Source of the DNA: Legionella sheltonii
GTDB lineage: Bacteria; Pseudomonadota; Gammaproteobacteria; Legionellales; Legionellaceae
Assembly (NCBI RefSeq): GCF_026191355.1
Contig: NZ_JAPHOQ010000004.1
Span: forward strand, 1-64,000
DNA: 64,000 bases
Direction of reading: 5' to 3'
Under the pieces are notes generated by a model. It did not search any database, was not told the DNA's origin, and saw only the letters and a list, made by a program, of their open reading frames with translations. A program made the position numbers and the translations under genes. Positions 49,343 to 57,813 of the stretch are shown here, in pieces. Position 1 is the first letter of the stretch. Every line of letters starts with the position of its first letter.

Positions 49343-50029
49343 ATGAGTCTTCAACAAAGTCTAAATCAAATAAAACAATTAATCATACAAACTGAACTGG
49401 AGTGTGGAAGAAAACCAGGAAGTGTTTTATTGCTCGCGGTGAGTAAACAACAAGGTATCGAGGCGATTCGCGGATTATTTCAGCTGGGGATCACTCATTT
49501 TGGAGAAAGTTATTTTCAAGAAGCCCAATCAAAAATCAATGCTTTAAATAATATACCCATATGTTGGCATTTTATTGGCCCTATTCAAAGTAATAAAACA
49601 AAAGGCATTGCCACTTTGTTTCATTGGGTCCACAGCATCAGTCGACTTAAAATTGCTAATTATCTCAATGAATATCGCCCTAGCAATTTAGCCCCACTCA
49701 ATATTTGTTTACAAATTAATCTGGTAGATGAACAAACTAAATCTGGAATTCCTCCGGAACATGCTGCTGAACTCGCTTTGGCAGTAAGTCAACTTCCCCA
49801 TCTCAAACTAAGAGGCTTGATGACTATTCCCCCACCGCAAAAAGAGATGCAAGCACAATATGATTTATTTATTCAGCTCAATCAACTCATGCATTCACTC
49901 AATCAAGAACTTGGTCTGGACATGGATACTTTATCCATGGGAATGAGTCATGATTTTGTCCCTGCAATCAAAGCAGGTGCTACCATAGTCCGAGTCGGCC
50001 AAGCATTATTTGGTGAGCGACAAAAATAA
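49343..50029 (+). CDS. yggS: YggS-family PLP-binding protein
   Basis: Single-domain PLP protein (PLPBP/COG0325) that balances vitamin B6 levels; no catalytic reaction is known. The PLP lysine lies in LLLAVSKQQ near residue 36. Further motifs: HFGESYFQEAQSKI, WHFIGPIQSNKTKGIA, HSISRLKIA, LRGLMTIPP and the phosphate-binding end LSMGMSHDFVPAIKAGATIVRVG. 228 residues. Followed by yggT, the usual order, with pilT divergent next door. Confidence 0.95.
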   Translation: MSLQQSLNQIKQLIIQTELECGRKPGSVLLLAVSKQQGIEAIRGLFQLGITHFGESYFQEAQSKINALNNIPICWHFIGPIQSNKTKGIATLFHWVHSISRLKIANYLNEYRPSNLAPLNICLQINLVDEQTKSGIPPEHAAELALAVSQLPHLKLRGLMTIPPPQKEMQAQYDLFIQLNQLMHSLNQELGLDMDTLSMGMSHDFVPAIKAGATIVRVGQALFGERQK

Positions 50030-50076
50030 GGCAACACGATATAATCTTGCAAAATCAGTTGCTTCGGGAGAAAAAT

Positions 50077-50652
50077 ATGTCAGGTCTTATCGCAGTGACA
50101 CTTTTTGTTGTTTCTTTATTTTTTTCACTGGTTATTTTCAGTTTATGGATTCGTATTGCCTTACGGTATTTGCGTGTTAGCGCACTTCATCCAGTAAACC
50201 AACTCATTTATAAAATGACAAATCCGATAGTCAATCCAATACAACTCCTGTCAAAGCAACCCTATAAACCAGGCCAAAAATATGATGTCCCCGCGTTTAT
50301 TACCTTATTTTTGGTTGAATTATTAAAAATCATCTGCATTAGCCTTCTTGCCTTACAAGGGTTAATCCCGATTGGCTTCATACTGATTTATATTATCGCT
50401 GACTTAATCATTCAGCCTTGCGACATTCTATTTTTTGCCATACTCATTCGCGTCATCATGAGTTTTGTTAATCCCAATTGGCAAGGTCCAATTGCAGATC
50501 TCTTACGTTTGTTGACAGAACCTTTGTTAAAACTCGGTAGAAAGATTGTTCCTGACATTTCCGGTTTTGATTTTTCTCCTTTCATCATTATAGTCTTATT
50601 AAAAATTATCACCCTATTTATCAGGGCAAACCTACCCTGGAGATTATTATAA
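50077..50652 (+). CDS. yggT: YggT-family membrane protein
   Basis: A 191-residue membrane protein with two copies of the YggT unit. Each has a hydrophobic helix, then R-x-x-x-SFVNPNWQGPI or a looser version of it, followed by an L-x-P-L-x-K-x-x-x-P segment (NPIVNPIQLLSK; LLTEPLLKLGRKIVPDISG). The function is unclear; it has been tied to osmotic and cell-envelope homeostasis. Start ATG 50077 follows GGGAG; the longer frame begins with TTG. Co-directional with yggS. Confidence 0.92.
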   Translation: MSGLIAVTLFVVSLFFSLVIFSLWIRIALRYLRVSALHPVNQLIYKMTNPIVNPIQLLSKQPYKPGQKYDVPAFITLFLVELLKIICISLLALQGLIPIGFILIYIIADLIIQPCDILFFAILIRVIMSFVNPNWQGPIADLLRLLTEPLLKLGRKIVPDISGFDFSPFIIIVLLKIITLFIRANLPWRLL

Positions 50653-50698
50653 AAGCAACTATACTTATTTTTATGCAGAGGAATATCAGGAATAAATT

Positions 50699-51265
50699 AT
50701 GAAATTGACGTACCTCAGTAGTACCGGCTTTGCATTAATCATTTTACCTCTTAGTTTATTTGCTGATACTCAATCCTATTATTGCCCCCAAAACCACGGA
50801 TACATTAATATCGGTATGACACCCGATGAAGTCATTGCAGCCTGTGGTCAGCCAGTGAGCCAACAAGAATCAAATCAACCGGTACTCCAAAAAATTCCCG
50901 TGCAACAACTCATTTACAATAACATGGGAACGAGTACTGCTTTTTATGGAGTATGGAATGTACCTACAGGTAGTGGCGGGGTTCAACTTGAAATAGATAT
51001 TGTGAACCAAAAAGTACGCTCCATTAAAATGAATGGTTCGGACAGTAATTCAGTTTCGGTCTGCAAAGGCGCGAACATTCAAGCCGGCGATCCCGTCCAA
51101 AAAGTATATTATGCGTGCGGCTCTCCTTCTATAGTAAATAATTCATTTATCAATGAAGTGGTACCCACAGCAGAAAAACCTCAAGTTTGGATCTATCAAC
51201 CTGGGGAGTATCAACCTCCAGTAACCATGACTTTTGTTAATGGGAAACTGCAATCCATTCAATAA
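50699..51265 (+). CDS. Periplasmic protein with two BamE/DUF2845-like repeats
   Basis: A 188-residue exported protein. The signal peptide (1-22, ending LSLFA) is cleavable in appearance and lacks a lipobox. Two similar units follow: INIGMTPDEVIAACGQPVS (residue 37 on) and IQAGDPVQKVYYACGSPSI (residue 128 on), each a short helix followed by the C-G-x-P turn. This is the SmpA/BamE-like or DUF2845 pattern of small periplasmic proteins. The two pairs of Cys may form disulfides. AGGA seven bases before the ATG supports the start. Function unknown. Confidence 0.65.
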   Translation: MKLTYLSSTGFALIILPLSLFADTQSYYCPQNHGYINIGMTPDEVIAACGQPVSQQESNQPVLQKIPVQQLIYNNMGTSTAFYGVWNVPTGSGGVQLEIDIVNQKVRSIKMNGSDSNSVSVCKGANIQAGDPVQKVYYACGSPSIVNNSFINEVVPTAEKPQVWIYQPGEYQPPVTMTFVNGKLQSIQ

Positions 51266-51400
51266 CTCCATTATAACAAATCACAGTTCAATACTATGGT
51301 AAGTTAAAAAAATAAGATAAACTCTCAAGATTTTGGCGAAGAGATACATCCTTTTCGATGTACCTTTTTTTCTTGGATAATTATTGAGGCAAGACTCGAC

Positions 51401-51682
51401 ATGACTGCAAGCATAGATGAAATCACTATTGGATATAATGATAATGGAACAGAAACTGTTAAAGAGCTGGATAAGAAAGTATTAAGCAAAGGAGCCTGGA
51501 CTACTATTATGTTTAAATACCAGGACTGGGATAACACGCAAAATGATTTTGGTCCAGTTAAATTTTCAATTCGCCGTTACCAAAAACGGAATAATCAATA
51601 CTGGCAAAAATCTAAATTTAACATTTCCAGTGCGGAGCAAGCACAAAAAATCATCGATATTCTCAATGATTGGTTGAAATAG
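51401..51682 (+). CDS. Small conserved protein, PC4/YdbC-like fold suspected
   Basis: 93 residues without signal or membrane part. The order is strand (WTTIMFKYQDWD), strand (KFSIRRYQKRNNQYW), strand (KSKFNIS), then a C-terminal amphipathic helix (SAEQAQKIIDILNDWLK). The basic R-R-Y-Q-K-R strand plus the final helix recalls the PC4-like single-stranded nucleic-acid binding fold. I cannot confirm this by eye. GAGG lies 11 bases upstream of the ATG. Single gene. Confidence 0.55.
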   Translation: MTASIDEITIGYNDNGTETVKELDKKVLSKGAWTTIMFKYQDWDNTQNDFGPVKFSIRRYQKRNNQYWQKSKFNISSAEQAQKIIDILNDWLK

Positions 51683-51919
51683 TTTGCCTGCTACACCATT
51701 TTTTTATGATTGGACTTAAAATAAATACTCTTCCAACCTCCTGATTATAGTTCATTACCTATCAGAAAAATTTCATTGTAAGTCATTATAAATACAATAT
51801 TTTTTTAATTTAAATCTCAAATTAATCCTTGAATTAAGGGTATTTTTTACTCACCTCAACACCCGACATGCCCACAAAAAAAACCCAGAGATCTAATTTT
51901 GTTCGATTTATTCATATTT

Positions 51920-51952
51920 GTTAAGGTTGAGTTAATTTTTGAGCCGTATAAT
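51920..51952 (+). promoter_or_regulatory. PmrA-type operator and -10 box
   Basis: GTTAAG (51920-51925), five bases, GTTAAT (51931-51936), ten bases, TATAAT (51947-51952); the ATG of the carrier-like gene is at 51989. Tandem TTAA hexamers with an 11-base period in place of a -35 box are the PmrA pattern known from Legionella effector promoters. The rest of the 306-base gap (51683-51919) is AT-rich with nothing else recognisable. Confidence 0.65.
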
Positions 51953-51988
51953 GGAGATTAAATTTAACAACTAAGACAAGATATAGCT

Positions 51989-53527
51989 ATGCAGACTAAA
52001 ACAGAAACTCCTAATATAAAAAGTGGGCAACCAACTGGAACTGCACCGGCAGTTACACCAAAAAGTTTATGGACTTTTCCAAACGTTCAAAATATGCCAT
52101 GGATAGCACCAATGGATCTAATTAAGTCCAGTATGTCTAAAGATGGGACTCGCACTCCATCCTTTTGGCAAAATCCTGCGTTTACATCAATGATGAAAGG
52201 ATTTTATAGTCCAGCAATTATGCAAAGTCCTATATTTACCCAAATGGTACAAGGTATGTGGGATGTAGCCACCAAAAGCGCAAGTACTCCTTGGTTTCCG
52301 CCAATGCAGGCAATGAAACAAAAATTACAAACACCGAAAATCGATACACCAGCAGTGCCGGTAGCAAAGCCTGTAGTACCAGTCACAAAACCTGTAGTAC
52401 CAGTCACAAAACCAGCAGTTCCGGTTACGCCACCACCTGGGAAAAATGGCGGTTCCTTCCCTGCATGGATCCCTTCTTTAGACCAAGTACACCAAGGTTT
52501 ATGGAGTGGAGTTAATTTCGCAACCGTTGCACTGTTCACAAGCGGTGCTATTGTATCCGTTCAAAGTCCGATAAAAACTGTTTTGGTTAATTTAACTAAG
52601 GACAAAACCATATTACCCCCATCTGCATGTCAAGCTGGGAAATTGGGTATGATTAGAGCACTGTATGCTGGAACTTCAGCTTCCATGTCAGGTTCTTTAA
52701 TAAGAACAGGTTATGTTACTGGTGCTAAAGGCGGCAGCAAACCTGTAGAAGAAGCGCTTCTTAAAGATGAGGCAGGTAAAGAAGAAGGTAAAAAATACGC
52801 TACTGCGAGTGTAGGGTATGTTATGGCAATGGCACTAGGTGATATTCTGGTAACGCAAATACCTGAATCAATTTCTACGCTGCAAAAAGCAGGGACTCTT
52901 CCCAAAGATTTTAAATGGAAGACTGTTCCCAATGCCTGGAACTTGATGATGGGTGGCTTTGCCCCAAGATATGTTTCAGGAATGGTTAATTTTGGTGCGT
53001 TATGTGTTCTTGAAGAGGTAATAGCGAGAAATTTACCAGACCATAAAGGGAAGCATTTTACCGCTGGGATGTTGAGCGGTATGTCTGCTGCGTTTTTTGC
53101 TTATCCATTTACCGTATTCAAAGATTACACCTTGGTGAGATCTACAGTGACACCAGAGGGAAATCTAAAAAGTGCAAGCTCACTTAAATTAACAAAAGAT
53201 TTATTTTTTGCCTTTATAAGTAGTCCAGGGGCTTCAGCTAAATCTTTCGGAGAAATGGCTCTAAAACAAGTTCCAATACGAATGGGCTTAACCGGCATCA
53301 TATTTGCTCTAGTTGCTGGTGTTGGTGAGTCTATGGGTCAAGAACCCTTAAAGAAAGTAGTTCCAGAAGAATTTCAGCCTTCATCATCACCAGGCAAATC
53401 GAGACATAGCCTGTTTGCTACTAAGACTGAAACAACTCCTCGAATTGAAGAGATTCATGAGGATACTGATGAGCAGACAAAGACACAAACTACTGGGTCT
53501 AGTCCAGGTAATTCAACAAAAAATTAA
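51989..53527 (+). CDS. Diverged mitochondrial-carrier-like membrane protein, effector candidate
   Basis: 512 residues in three parts. Residues 1-170 are soluble, Pro-rich and include a heptapeptide repeat (V-V-P-V-T-K-P, about 122-148). Residues 175-450 hold six likely helices in carrier order. The odd helices end at prolines in QSPIKTVLVN (P194), TQIPESISTLQ (P292) and AYPFTVFKDYTLVR (P373). The even helices carry carrier-like starts, most clearly MMGGFAPRYVSGMVNFGALC (322) and ALKQVPIRMGLTGIIF. The tail is polar and acidic (HEDTDEQTKTQTTGSSPG). A PmrA-type operator lies upstream. The carrier assignment is inference from topology and motifs; the homologue at 45845 is the clear case. Confidence 0.55.
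   Translation: MQTKTETPNIKSGQPTGTAPAVTPKSLWTFPNVQNMPWIAPMDLIKSSMSKDGTRTPSFWQNPAFTSMMKGFYSPAIMQSPIFTQMVQGMWDVATKSASTPWFPPMQAMKQKLQTPKIDTPAVPVAKPVVPVTKPVVPVTKPAVPVTPPPGKNGGSFPAWIPSLDQVHQGLWSGVNFATVALFTSGAIVSVQSPIKTVLVNLTKDKTILPPSACQAGKLGMIRALYAGTSASMSGSLIRTGYVTGAKGGSKPVEEALLKDEAGKEEGKKYATASVGYVMAMALGDILVTQIPESISTLQKAGTLPKDFKWKTVPNAWNLMMGGFAPRYVSGMVNFGALCVLEEVIARNLPDHKGKHFTAGMLSGMSAAFFAYPFTVFKDYTLVRSTVTPEGNLKSASSLKLTKDLFFAFISSPGASAKSFGEMALKQVPIRMGLTGIIFALVAGVGESMGQEPLKKVVPEEFQPSSSPGKSRHSLFATKTETTPRIEEIHEDTDEQTKTQTTGSSPGNSTKN
52349..52432 (+). repeat. 21-bp tandem repeat within the carrier-like gene
   Basis: Four 21-base units encode the heptapeptides of the proline-rich region. The two middle units (52370-52390 and 52391-52411) are identical; the outer two are diverged. 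A recent unit duplication is likely, and copy number may vary between strains. Confidence 0.85.
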
Positions 53528-53539
53528 GTAACAAATCCA

Positions 53540-53579
53540 CAGAACAAACCATTTTATTTTTATAAAATGGTTTGTTCTG
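53540..53579. terminator. Long perfect hairpin after the carrier-like gene
   Basis: An 18-base perfect stem (53540-53557 with 53562-53579) and a TTTT loop lie directly after the stop codon. No T-run follows, so it may act as a transcript stabiliser or processing site as well as a terminator. Confidence 0.6.
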
Positions 53580-53659
53580 CAAGAAAATAGTGTATCATAG
53601 TATTGCGATGTGCAATTTTGAATCACATATTGCAATATTTACTTATTAAAGGATGAAAT

Positions 53660-53893
53660 ATGATGTCACGCAATTTTCTTGGATTTTTTGCTAAACCTGC
53701 CAAAGCCGTTTTTGAAACGACTCTTTATTCTGTTGGTGCAGCAGCAATCGGTACTGGTTTTTATCGTGCTGGAACTTATGTTAATGAGCAATTTAAGCCG
53801 CGACAAGACGATCTTAAACCTCAGACAATGAATCAATCTGAGTCTGAACGCCGAGATAATTCACATCAAGCTGGGATGAAAATGGGACTTTAA
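53660..53893 (+). CDS. Small orphan protein
   Basis: 77 residues with no known domain. A Gly/Ala-rich hydrophobic segment (about 22-40, YSVGAAAIGTGFYRAGTYV) may be a single membrane helix, followed by a hydrophilic, Gln- and Asn-rich tail. AAAGGA before the ATG is a good binding site. It lies between the carrier-like gene and the convergent valine genes. Confidence 0.5.
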   Translation: MMSRNFLGFFAKPAKAVFETTLYSVGAAAIGTGFYRAGTYVNEQFKPRQDDLKPQTMNQSESERRDNSHQAGMKMGL

Positions 53894-53968
53894 ATATAAT
53901 TGAGGGATGGTGTAGTCAAATTCAATTGACCAACACCACTCCAAAAAATTGTATGAAAAGCTAGCTTA

Positions 53969-55021
53969 TTATACCCATTCAAGACCAGGATGAGAACGCT
54001 CAAAGTATTTTTGCACCATTGCGTCTGAAACCAAATCCAAACGTGCAGGATGCCATTGAGGATTTTTATCTTTATCAATCAATAAAGCCCTAACCCCTTC
54101 ATAAAAATCATGATCATGCATAAAATGACTAACCATGTCATAGTCCATTTGTAAGCATTGCGCTAAAGATAACCCTTTTGCCTTTTGTAATTGGGCCAAA
54201 GTCACTTTAAGACTCAAAGGAGATTTTTGTGCCAAGGTATTATCAACCGCCTCAGCCCATACTGTATTAGCACTTTGTAACGATCCTCGAATCATTTCAA
54301 TGGTGGGGTGCGCAAAACACACATCAATCAAAGGCTTAATTTGGCTGATCTCTTCAGTAGACGCCACAAAAGAAAAACGCTGTAAACATTGATTGACCTG
54401 CTCAAATGCATCCGCGGATAAATCTTCATTCATCAATGCGTCAAATAAAGCAGGCATTTGTTCTGATGATACTATTTTTTTAACCAGTCCGGTTTTTACC
54501 GCATCATGAGCACCTAAACGATTACCTGTTAAACCCAAATACGTACCTAAATAACCTGGGCATCGTGCTAATAAATAGCTGGCACCGATATCAGGAAAGA
54601 AACCGATGCCCGTCTCAGGCATAGCAAATACAAAGCGCTCACTGGCTATTGGATGACTGCCATGCATGGAAATGCCCACGCCGCCTCCCATGACAATCCC
54701 ATCAATTAGAGAAATATAGGGTTTACCAAAATGGTGAATGAAATGATTTAAACGATATTCGTGCCAAAAAAATTGCATTTGTTCTGCATCATTGACTTGG
54801 CCAGAAAAATATAACGAACGTATATCCCCTCCAGCACAAAATGCATTCCCAGGTGCTGCCCGCACAATCACCGCATGAATCGACTCATCCTCTTTCCAAA
54901 GACTTAATTGTCTTTGCATATTCAGAATCATATTTAAAGTCAGCGCATTCAAAGCCTTGGGTCTATTTAATGTGATGACACCCAATGAACCTTCTTGGTT
55001 AAAAAGTACTTCGTCAGACAT
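53969..55021 (-). CDS. 3-hydroxyisobutyryl-CoA hydrolase (ECH-2 family)
   Basis: Removes CoA from 3-hydroxyisobutyryl-CoA in valine breakdown. The crotonase core is present: GVITLNRPKALNALTLNM near residue 13, NAFCAGGDIRSLYFSG for the first oxyanion loop, and IVMGGGVGISMHG, which marks the hydrolase branch, with FAMPETGIGFFPDIGASYLL for the catalytic Glu and Asp. The C-terminal ECH-2 extension brings it to 350 residues. It follows the enoyl-CoA hydratase by two bases, so they share a transcript. Confidence 0.9.
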   Translation of the reverse strand: MSDEVLFNQEGSLGVITLNRPKALNALTLNMILNMQRQLSLWKEDESIHAVIVRAAPGNAFCAGGDIRSLYFSGQVNDAEQMQFFWHEYRLNHFIHHFGKPYISLIDGIVMGGGVGISMHGSHPIASERFVFAMPETGIGFFPDIGASYLLARCPGYLGTYLGLTGNRLGAHDAVKTGLVKKIVSSEQMPALFDALMNEDLSADAFEQVNQCLQRFSFVASTEEISQIKPLIDVCFAHPTIEMIRGSLQSANTVWAEAVDNTLAQKSPLSLKVTLAQLQKAKGLSLAQCLQMDYDMVSHFMHDHDFYEGVRALLIDKDKNPQWHPARLDLVSDAMVQKYFERSHPGLEWV

Positions 55022-55023
55022 AA

Positions 55024-55800
55024 TTATTTTCCTTTGAATTGGGCCGCTCGTTTATCTAGAAATGCTCTAACCCCCTCTTGTTTGTCTTCAGAAGCACAGA
55101 CCTTGGCAAAGTGAATGGCTTCTAGATGCAACGCATCAGTCAAAGACAAATCAAAACCATGATCAATAACTTCCATAACCCCCGCTACAGCAAGTGGAGC
55201 CATACTCAAAATTCCCTGCAATAAATTTTTTCCCCGCTCTAATATCATTTCAGGTTCAACGACTTCGCTCACTAATCCCCAAAGTAATGCAGTTTCTGCG
55301 TTGATAAAGCGTCCAGTCAAGCACAAATCTAAAACCCGGCCTTTACCAATTAAACGCGCTAACCGTTGGGTGCCACCATAACCAGGGATAACACCCAGTT
55401 TCACTTCAGGTTGACCGAACTGTGCTTTTGTTGAGGCAATTCTTATTGTTGCGGAAATGGCTAATTCGCAGCCTCCGCCAAAAGCAAATCCGTTCACCGC
55501 AGCTAATGATGGCTTGCCTAGAGTTTCCAATAATCGAAATACTTCCTGTCCGCGACAAGCAAACTCATATCCTGTTTGCGCAGTACATTCTGCCAGTCGG
55601 TTAATATCCGCACCAGCGCAAAAAGCTTTACCATTCCCAGTGATCATTAATGCCTTAACTTTCGGGTTTGTTTTTGCATAATGAAATGATTCTTCTAATG
55701 CATCTAATACTTCTGAACTTAAAGCATTCAACTTTTCAGGTCTGTTTAAAGTCAAAGTTAAAATCCCTTGATTATCTAAATCTTGTTCGATTAAATTCAT
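55024..55800 (-). CDS. Enoyl-CoA hydratase
   Basis: Crotonase-family hydratase of 258 residues, adding water to 2-enoyl-CoA. GILTLTLNRPEKLNALSSE, GNGKAFCAGADINRLAE, NGFAFGGGCELAISATI and FGQPEVKLGVIPGYGGTQRL give both catalytic Glu residues and the oxyanion hole. Set between an acyl-CoA dehydrogenase and the hydroxyisobutyryl-CoA hydrolase, its likely substrate is methacrylyl-CoA, though such enzymes are broad in range. Confidence 0.92.
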   Translation of the reverse strand: MNLIEQDLDNQGILTLTLNRPEKLNALSSEVLDALEESFHYAKTNPKVKALMITGNGKAFCAGADINRLAECTAQTGYEFACRGQEVFRLLETLGKPSLAAVNGFAFGGGCELAISATIRIASTKAQFGQPEVKLGVIPGYGGTQRLARLIGKGRVLDLCLTGRFINAETALLWGLVSEVVEPEMILERGKNLLQGILSMAPLAVAGVMEVIDHGFDLSLTDALHLEAIHFAKVCASEDKQEGVRAFLDKRAAQFKGK

Positions 55801-55869
55801 TCGTTAACTCCTTGTTCTATAGAAACATAGCGTACCTAATGCATTGTAGTCTGGGGGCGGTGAGACTTG

Positions 55870-55948
55870 CGTCATCCCAAGTTCGCGAGGGATCCCCATT
55901 GTCATCTTGTGCTACACTGAGAATTCCTTAGCGACGCTGGGGATGACG
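55870..55948. repeat. Dispersed repeat with CGTCATCCC ends
   Basis: CGTCATCCC (55870-55878) pairs with GGGATGACG (55940-55948). The stretch lies in the 186-base gap between the dehydrogenase and hydratase genes. The same GGGATGACG end occurs at about 8980, so it is probably one family of short repeats. Confidence 0.55.
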
Positions 55949-55986
55949 GCTTTTGCTTCACTGCATCCAGACTATCAACAGACAGA

Positions 55987-57141
55987 TCAGCACAAAAAGT
56001 GTTCTTCGTCTAAAGTCGCTTTAGCAACAATTTCTCTCATGATTTCATTAGTGCCTTCAAGAATCTGATGGACTCTTAAATCCCTAAATATTCGCTCGAT
56101 CTGATAATCACGTAAATATCCATAACCACCATGGATTTGCATCGCCTTATCGCAAATATGGAAAGCAACATCAGTAGCCAAACGTTTCGCCATGGCACAA
56201 TATAAAGGGACATTAGGATCATTTTTATCCATAGCGCTTGCTGCCCGGTAAACCATTAAACGGGCTGCTTCATAATCAGTTAACATATCTGCAAAATAAA
56301 AACGTAATGCTTGCATTTCAGTAAGTGGTTTGCCAAATTGTTTCCGCTCATGCATGTAGCTTTGGGTCAAGCGCAAACAAGCAAGGGCCCCCCCCAATGA
56401 GCACGAAGCTATATTAATCCGCCCCCCATTCAATGCACTCAATGCAATTTTAAATCCCATCCCTTCATCACCCACGCGATTGGCGACAGGTACACGGCAA
56501 TTTTCAAAAAAAACCATACTGGTAGGCTGACTATGCCAACCCATTTTTTTCTCCAATTTACCAAAATTCAACCCTGGAGTATTTTTTTCAATTAATAAAC
56601 AGCTTATTCCATGATGGGATGAATCACCGGTACGAACCATACATAAGTAGACATCGCTCACCGAACCTCCTGAAATAAAGGCTTTAGAGCCATTCAGCAC
56701 ATAATAATCTCCATCTCTTACCGCCTTCGTTTTCAAAGACGCAGCATCAGAACCAGATTCCGGTTCAGTCAAACAATAACTGCCAATGAGTTCCATGGAG
56801 GTTAATTTAGGCCCCCACTTCATTCGCAACTCAGGATGAGCATAGCGATCAATTAAAGAGATCACCATGTTATGAATAGAGAGATAGGCGCTCGTACTGA
56901 CACACCCTGTTGCCAGTTGCTCAAACAATGATGCAGAGTCCAAACGTGTTAATTGAGCTCCGCCAATATCCTCCCTGGCCATCATCCCAGCCATTCCTAA
57001 TGCAGCAGCTTCACGTAAAACATCCACAGGGAAATAACTCTCATAATCCCAACTATCAGCCATGGGAGCCAATTTGGTACGTGCAAAATCAGCTGCCATC
57101 TCACGAATAGCTATATGTTCTTCGGTGAATTCAAAATCCAT
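55987..57141 (-). CDS. Acyl-CoA dehydrogenase, isobutyryl-CoA type
   Basis: FAD enzyme of 384 residues making the alpha-beta double bond in acyl-CoA. Motifs: FTEEHIAIREMAADFARTKL at the start, SYCLTEPESGSDAASLKTKA near 125, FISGGSVSDVYLCMVRTG, FGKPLTEMQALRFYFADM, and the C-terminal QIHGGYGYLRDYQIERIFRD with HQILEGTNEIMREIV, which carries the catalytic Glu. Its neighbours point to the branched-chain substrate isobutyryl-CoA from valine. It starts this catabolic cluster; the two later pathway enzymes (hydroxyisobutyrate and semialdehyde dehydrogenases) are not in the window. Confidence 0.9.
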   Translation of the reverse strand: MDFEFTEEHIAIREMAADFARTKLAPMADSWDYESYFPVDVLREAAALGMAGMMAREDIGGAQLTRLDSASLFEQLATGCVSTSAYLSIHNMVISLIDRYAHPELRMKWGPKLTSMELIGSYCLTEPESGSDAASLKTKAVRDGDYYVLNGSKAFISGGSVSDVYLCMVRTGDSSHHGISCLLIEKNTPGLNFGKLEKKMGWHSQPTSMVFFENCRVPVANRVGDEGMGFKIALSALNGGRINIASCSLGGALACLRLTQSYMHERKQFGKPLTEMQALRFYFADMLTDYEAARLMVYRAASAMDKNDPNVPLYCAMAKRLATDVAFHICDKAMQIHGGYGYLRDYQIERIFRDLRVHQILEGTNEIMREIVAKATLDEEHFLC

Positions 57142-57208
57142 AAACTGTCCTTAGAAAATTCGTTTAAATGTATTATTATTGCCAATTTTTAACATCCATG
57201 AAAGAGAT

Positions 57209-57763
57209 ATGCTTCGAAAATTATCCAGAGCATTTTATGAACGTGATACCATTATGGTTGCCAAAGAGCTTTTAGGCAAATATCTTATTCATAAGCAATT
57301 TGGCGTGGAGTATGTAGGACGGATCGTCGAAGTTGAAGCGTACCTTGGACAGCATGATCTGGCATCCCATTCATCTAAAGGTCTGACCCAAAGAACAAAA
57401 GTCATGTTTGGACCCGCTGGTTACGCTTATATCTATCTAATCTATGGGATGTATTACTGTACTAATGTCGTTACAGAAACGGAAGGTAGCGGTTCTGCAA
57501 TTTTGCTGCGTGCTATTGAACCTATTAAAAACATTCAAGGAAAAACGCAAGGACCTGGGTTGCTTTCAAAAGCGATGCATATCGATAAAGCACTAAACCA
57601 ACATGATCTAACCAGCGATACTTTTTATATTGCTGAAGAAGAGCAAAAGCAAGAGTTTACTATTGTAGAAAAACCTAGAATTGGTGTGCATTACGCAAAA
57701 GATTGGGCAGAAAAATTACTGCGCTTTTATATAAAAGATAATGCTTTTATTTCCAAACCATGA
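57209..57763 (+). CDS. 3-methyladenine DNA glycosylase (AAG/MPG type)
   Basis: Removes alkylated purines from DNA. A 184-residue protein with the MPG signature: VGRIVEVEAYLGQHDLASHS with the catalytic Glu, GLTQRTKVMFGPAGYAYIYL, IYGMYYCTNVVTETEG and ILLRAIEPI. The ATG at 57209, preceded by AAGAG, is taken as start; the longer frame begins with TTG. It runs towards recQ with a 50-base gap, a DNA-repair pair. Confidence 0.93.
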   Translation: MLRKLSRAFYERDTIMVAKELLGKYLIHKQFGVEYVGRIVEVEAYLGQHDLASHSSKGLTQRTKVMFGPAGYAYIYLIYGMYYCTNVVTETEGSGSAILLRAIEPIKNIQGKTQGPGLLSKAMHIDKALNQHDLTSDTFYIAEEEQKQEFTIVEKPRIGVHYAKDWAEKLLRFYIKDNAFISKP

Positions 57764-57813
57764 TGATATGATTGCAACCGTTTAGCGCTCATGAAAAGAA
57801 TAAGAATAATCAC

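Noticed and set aside
52349..52432. Short regular repeats that could suggest a CRISPR array
   Set aside because: The units are 21 bases, adjacent without spacers, and encode heptapeptides in frame.
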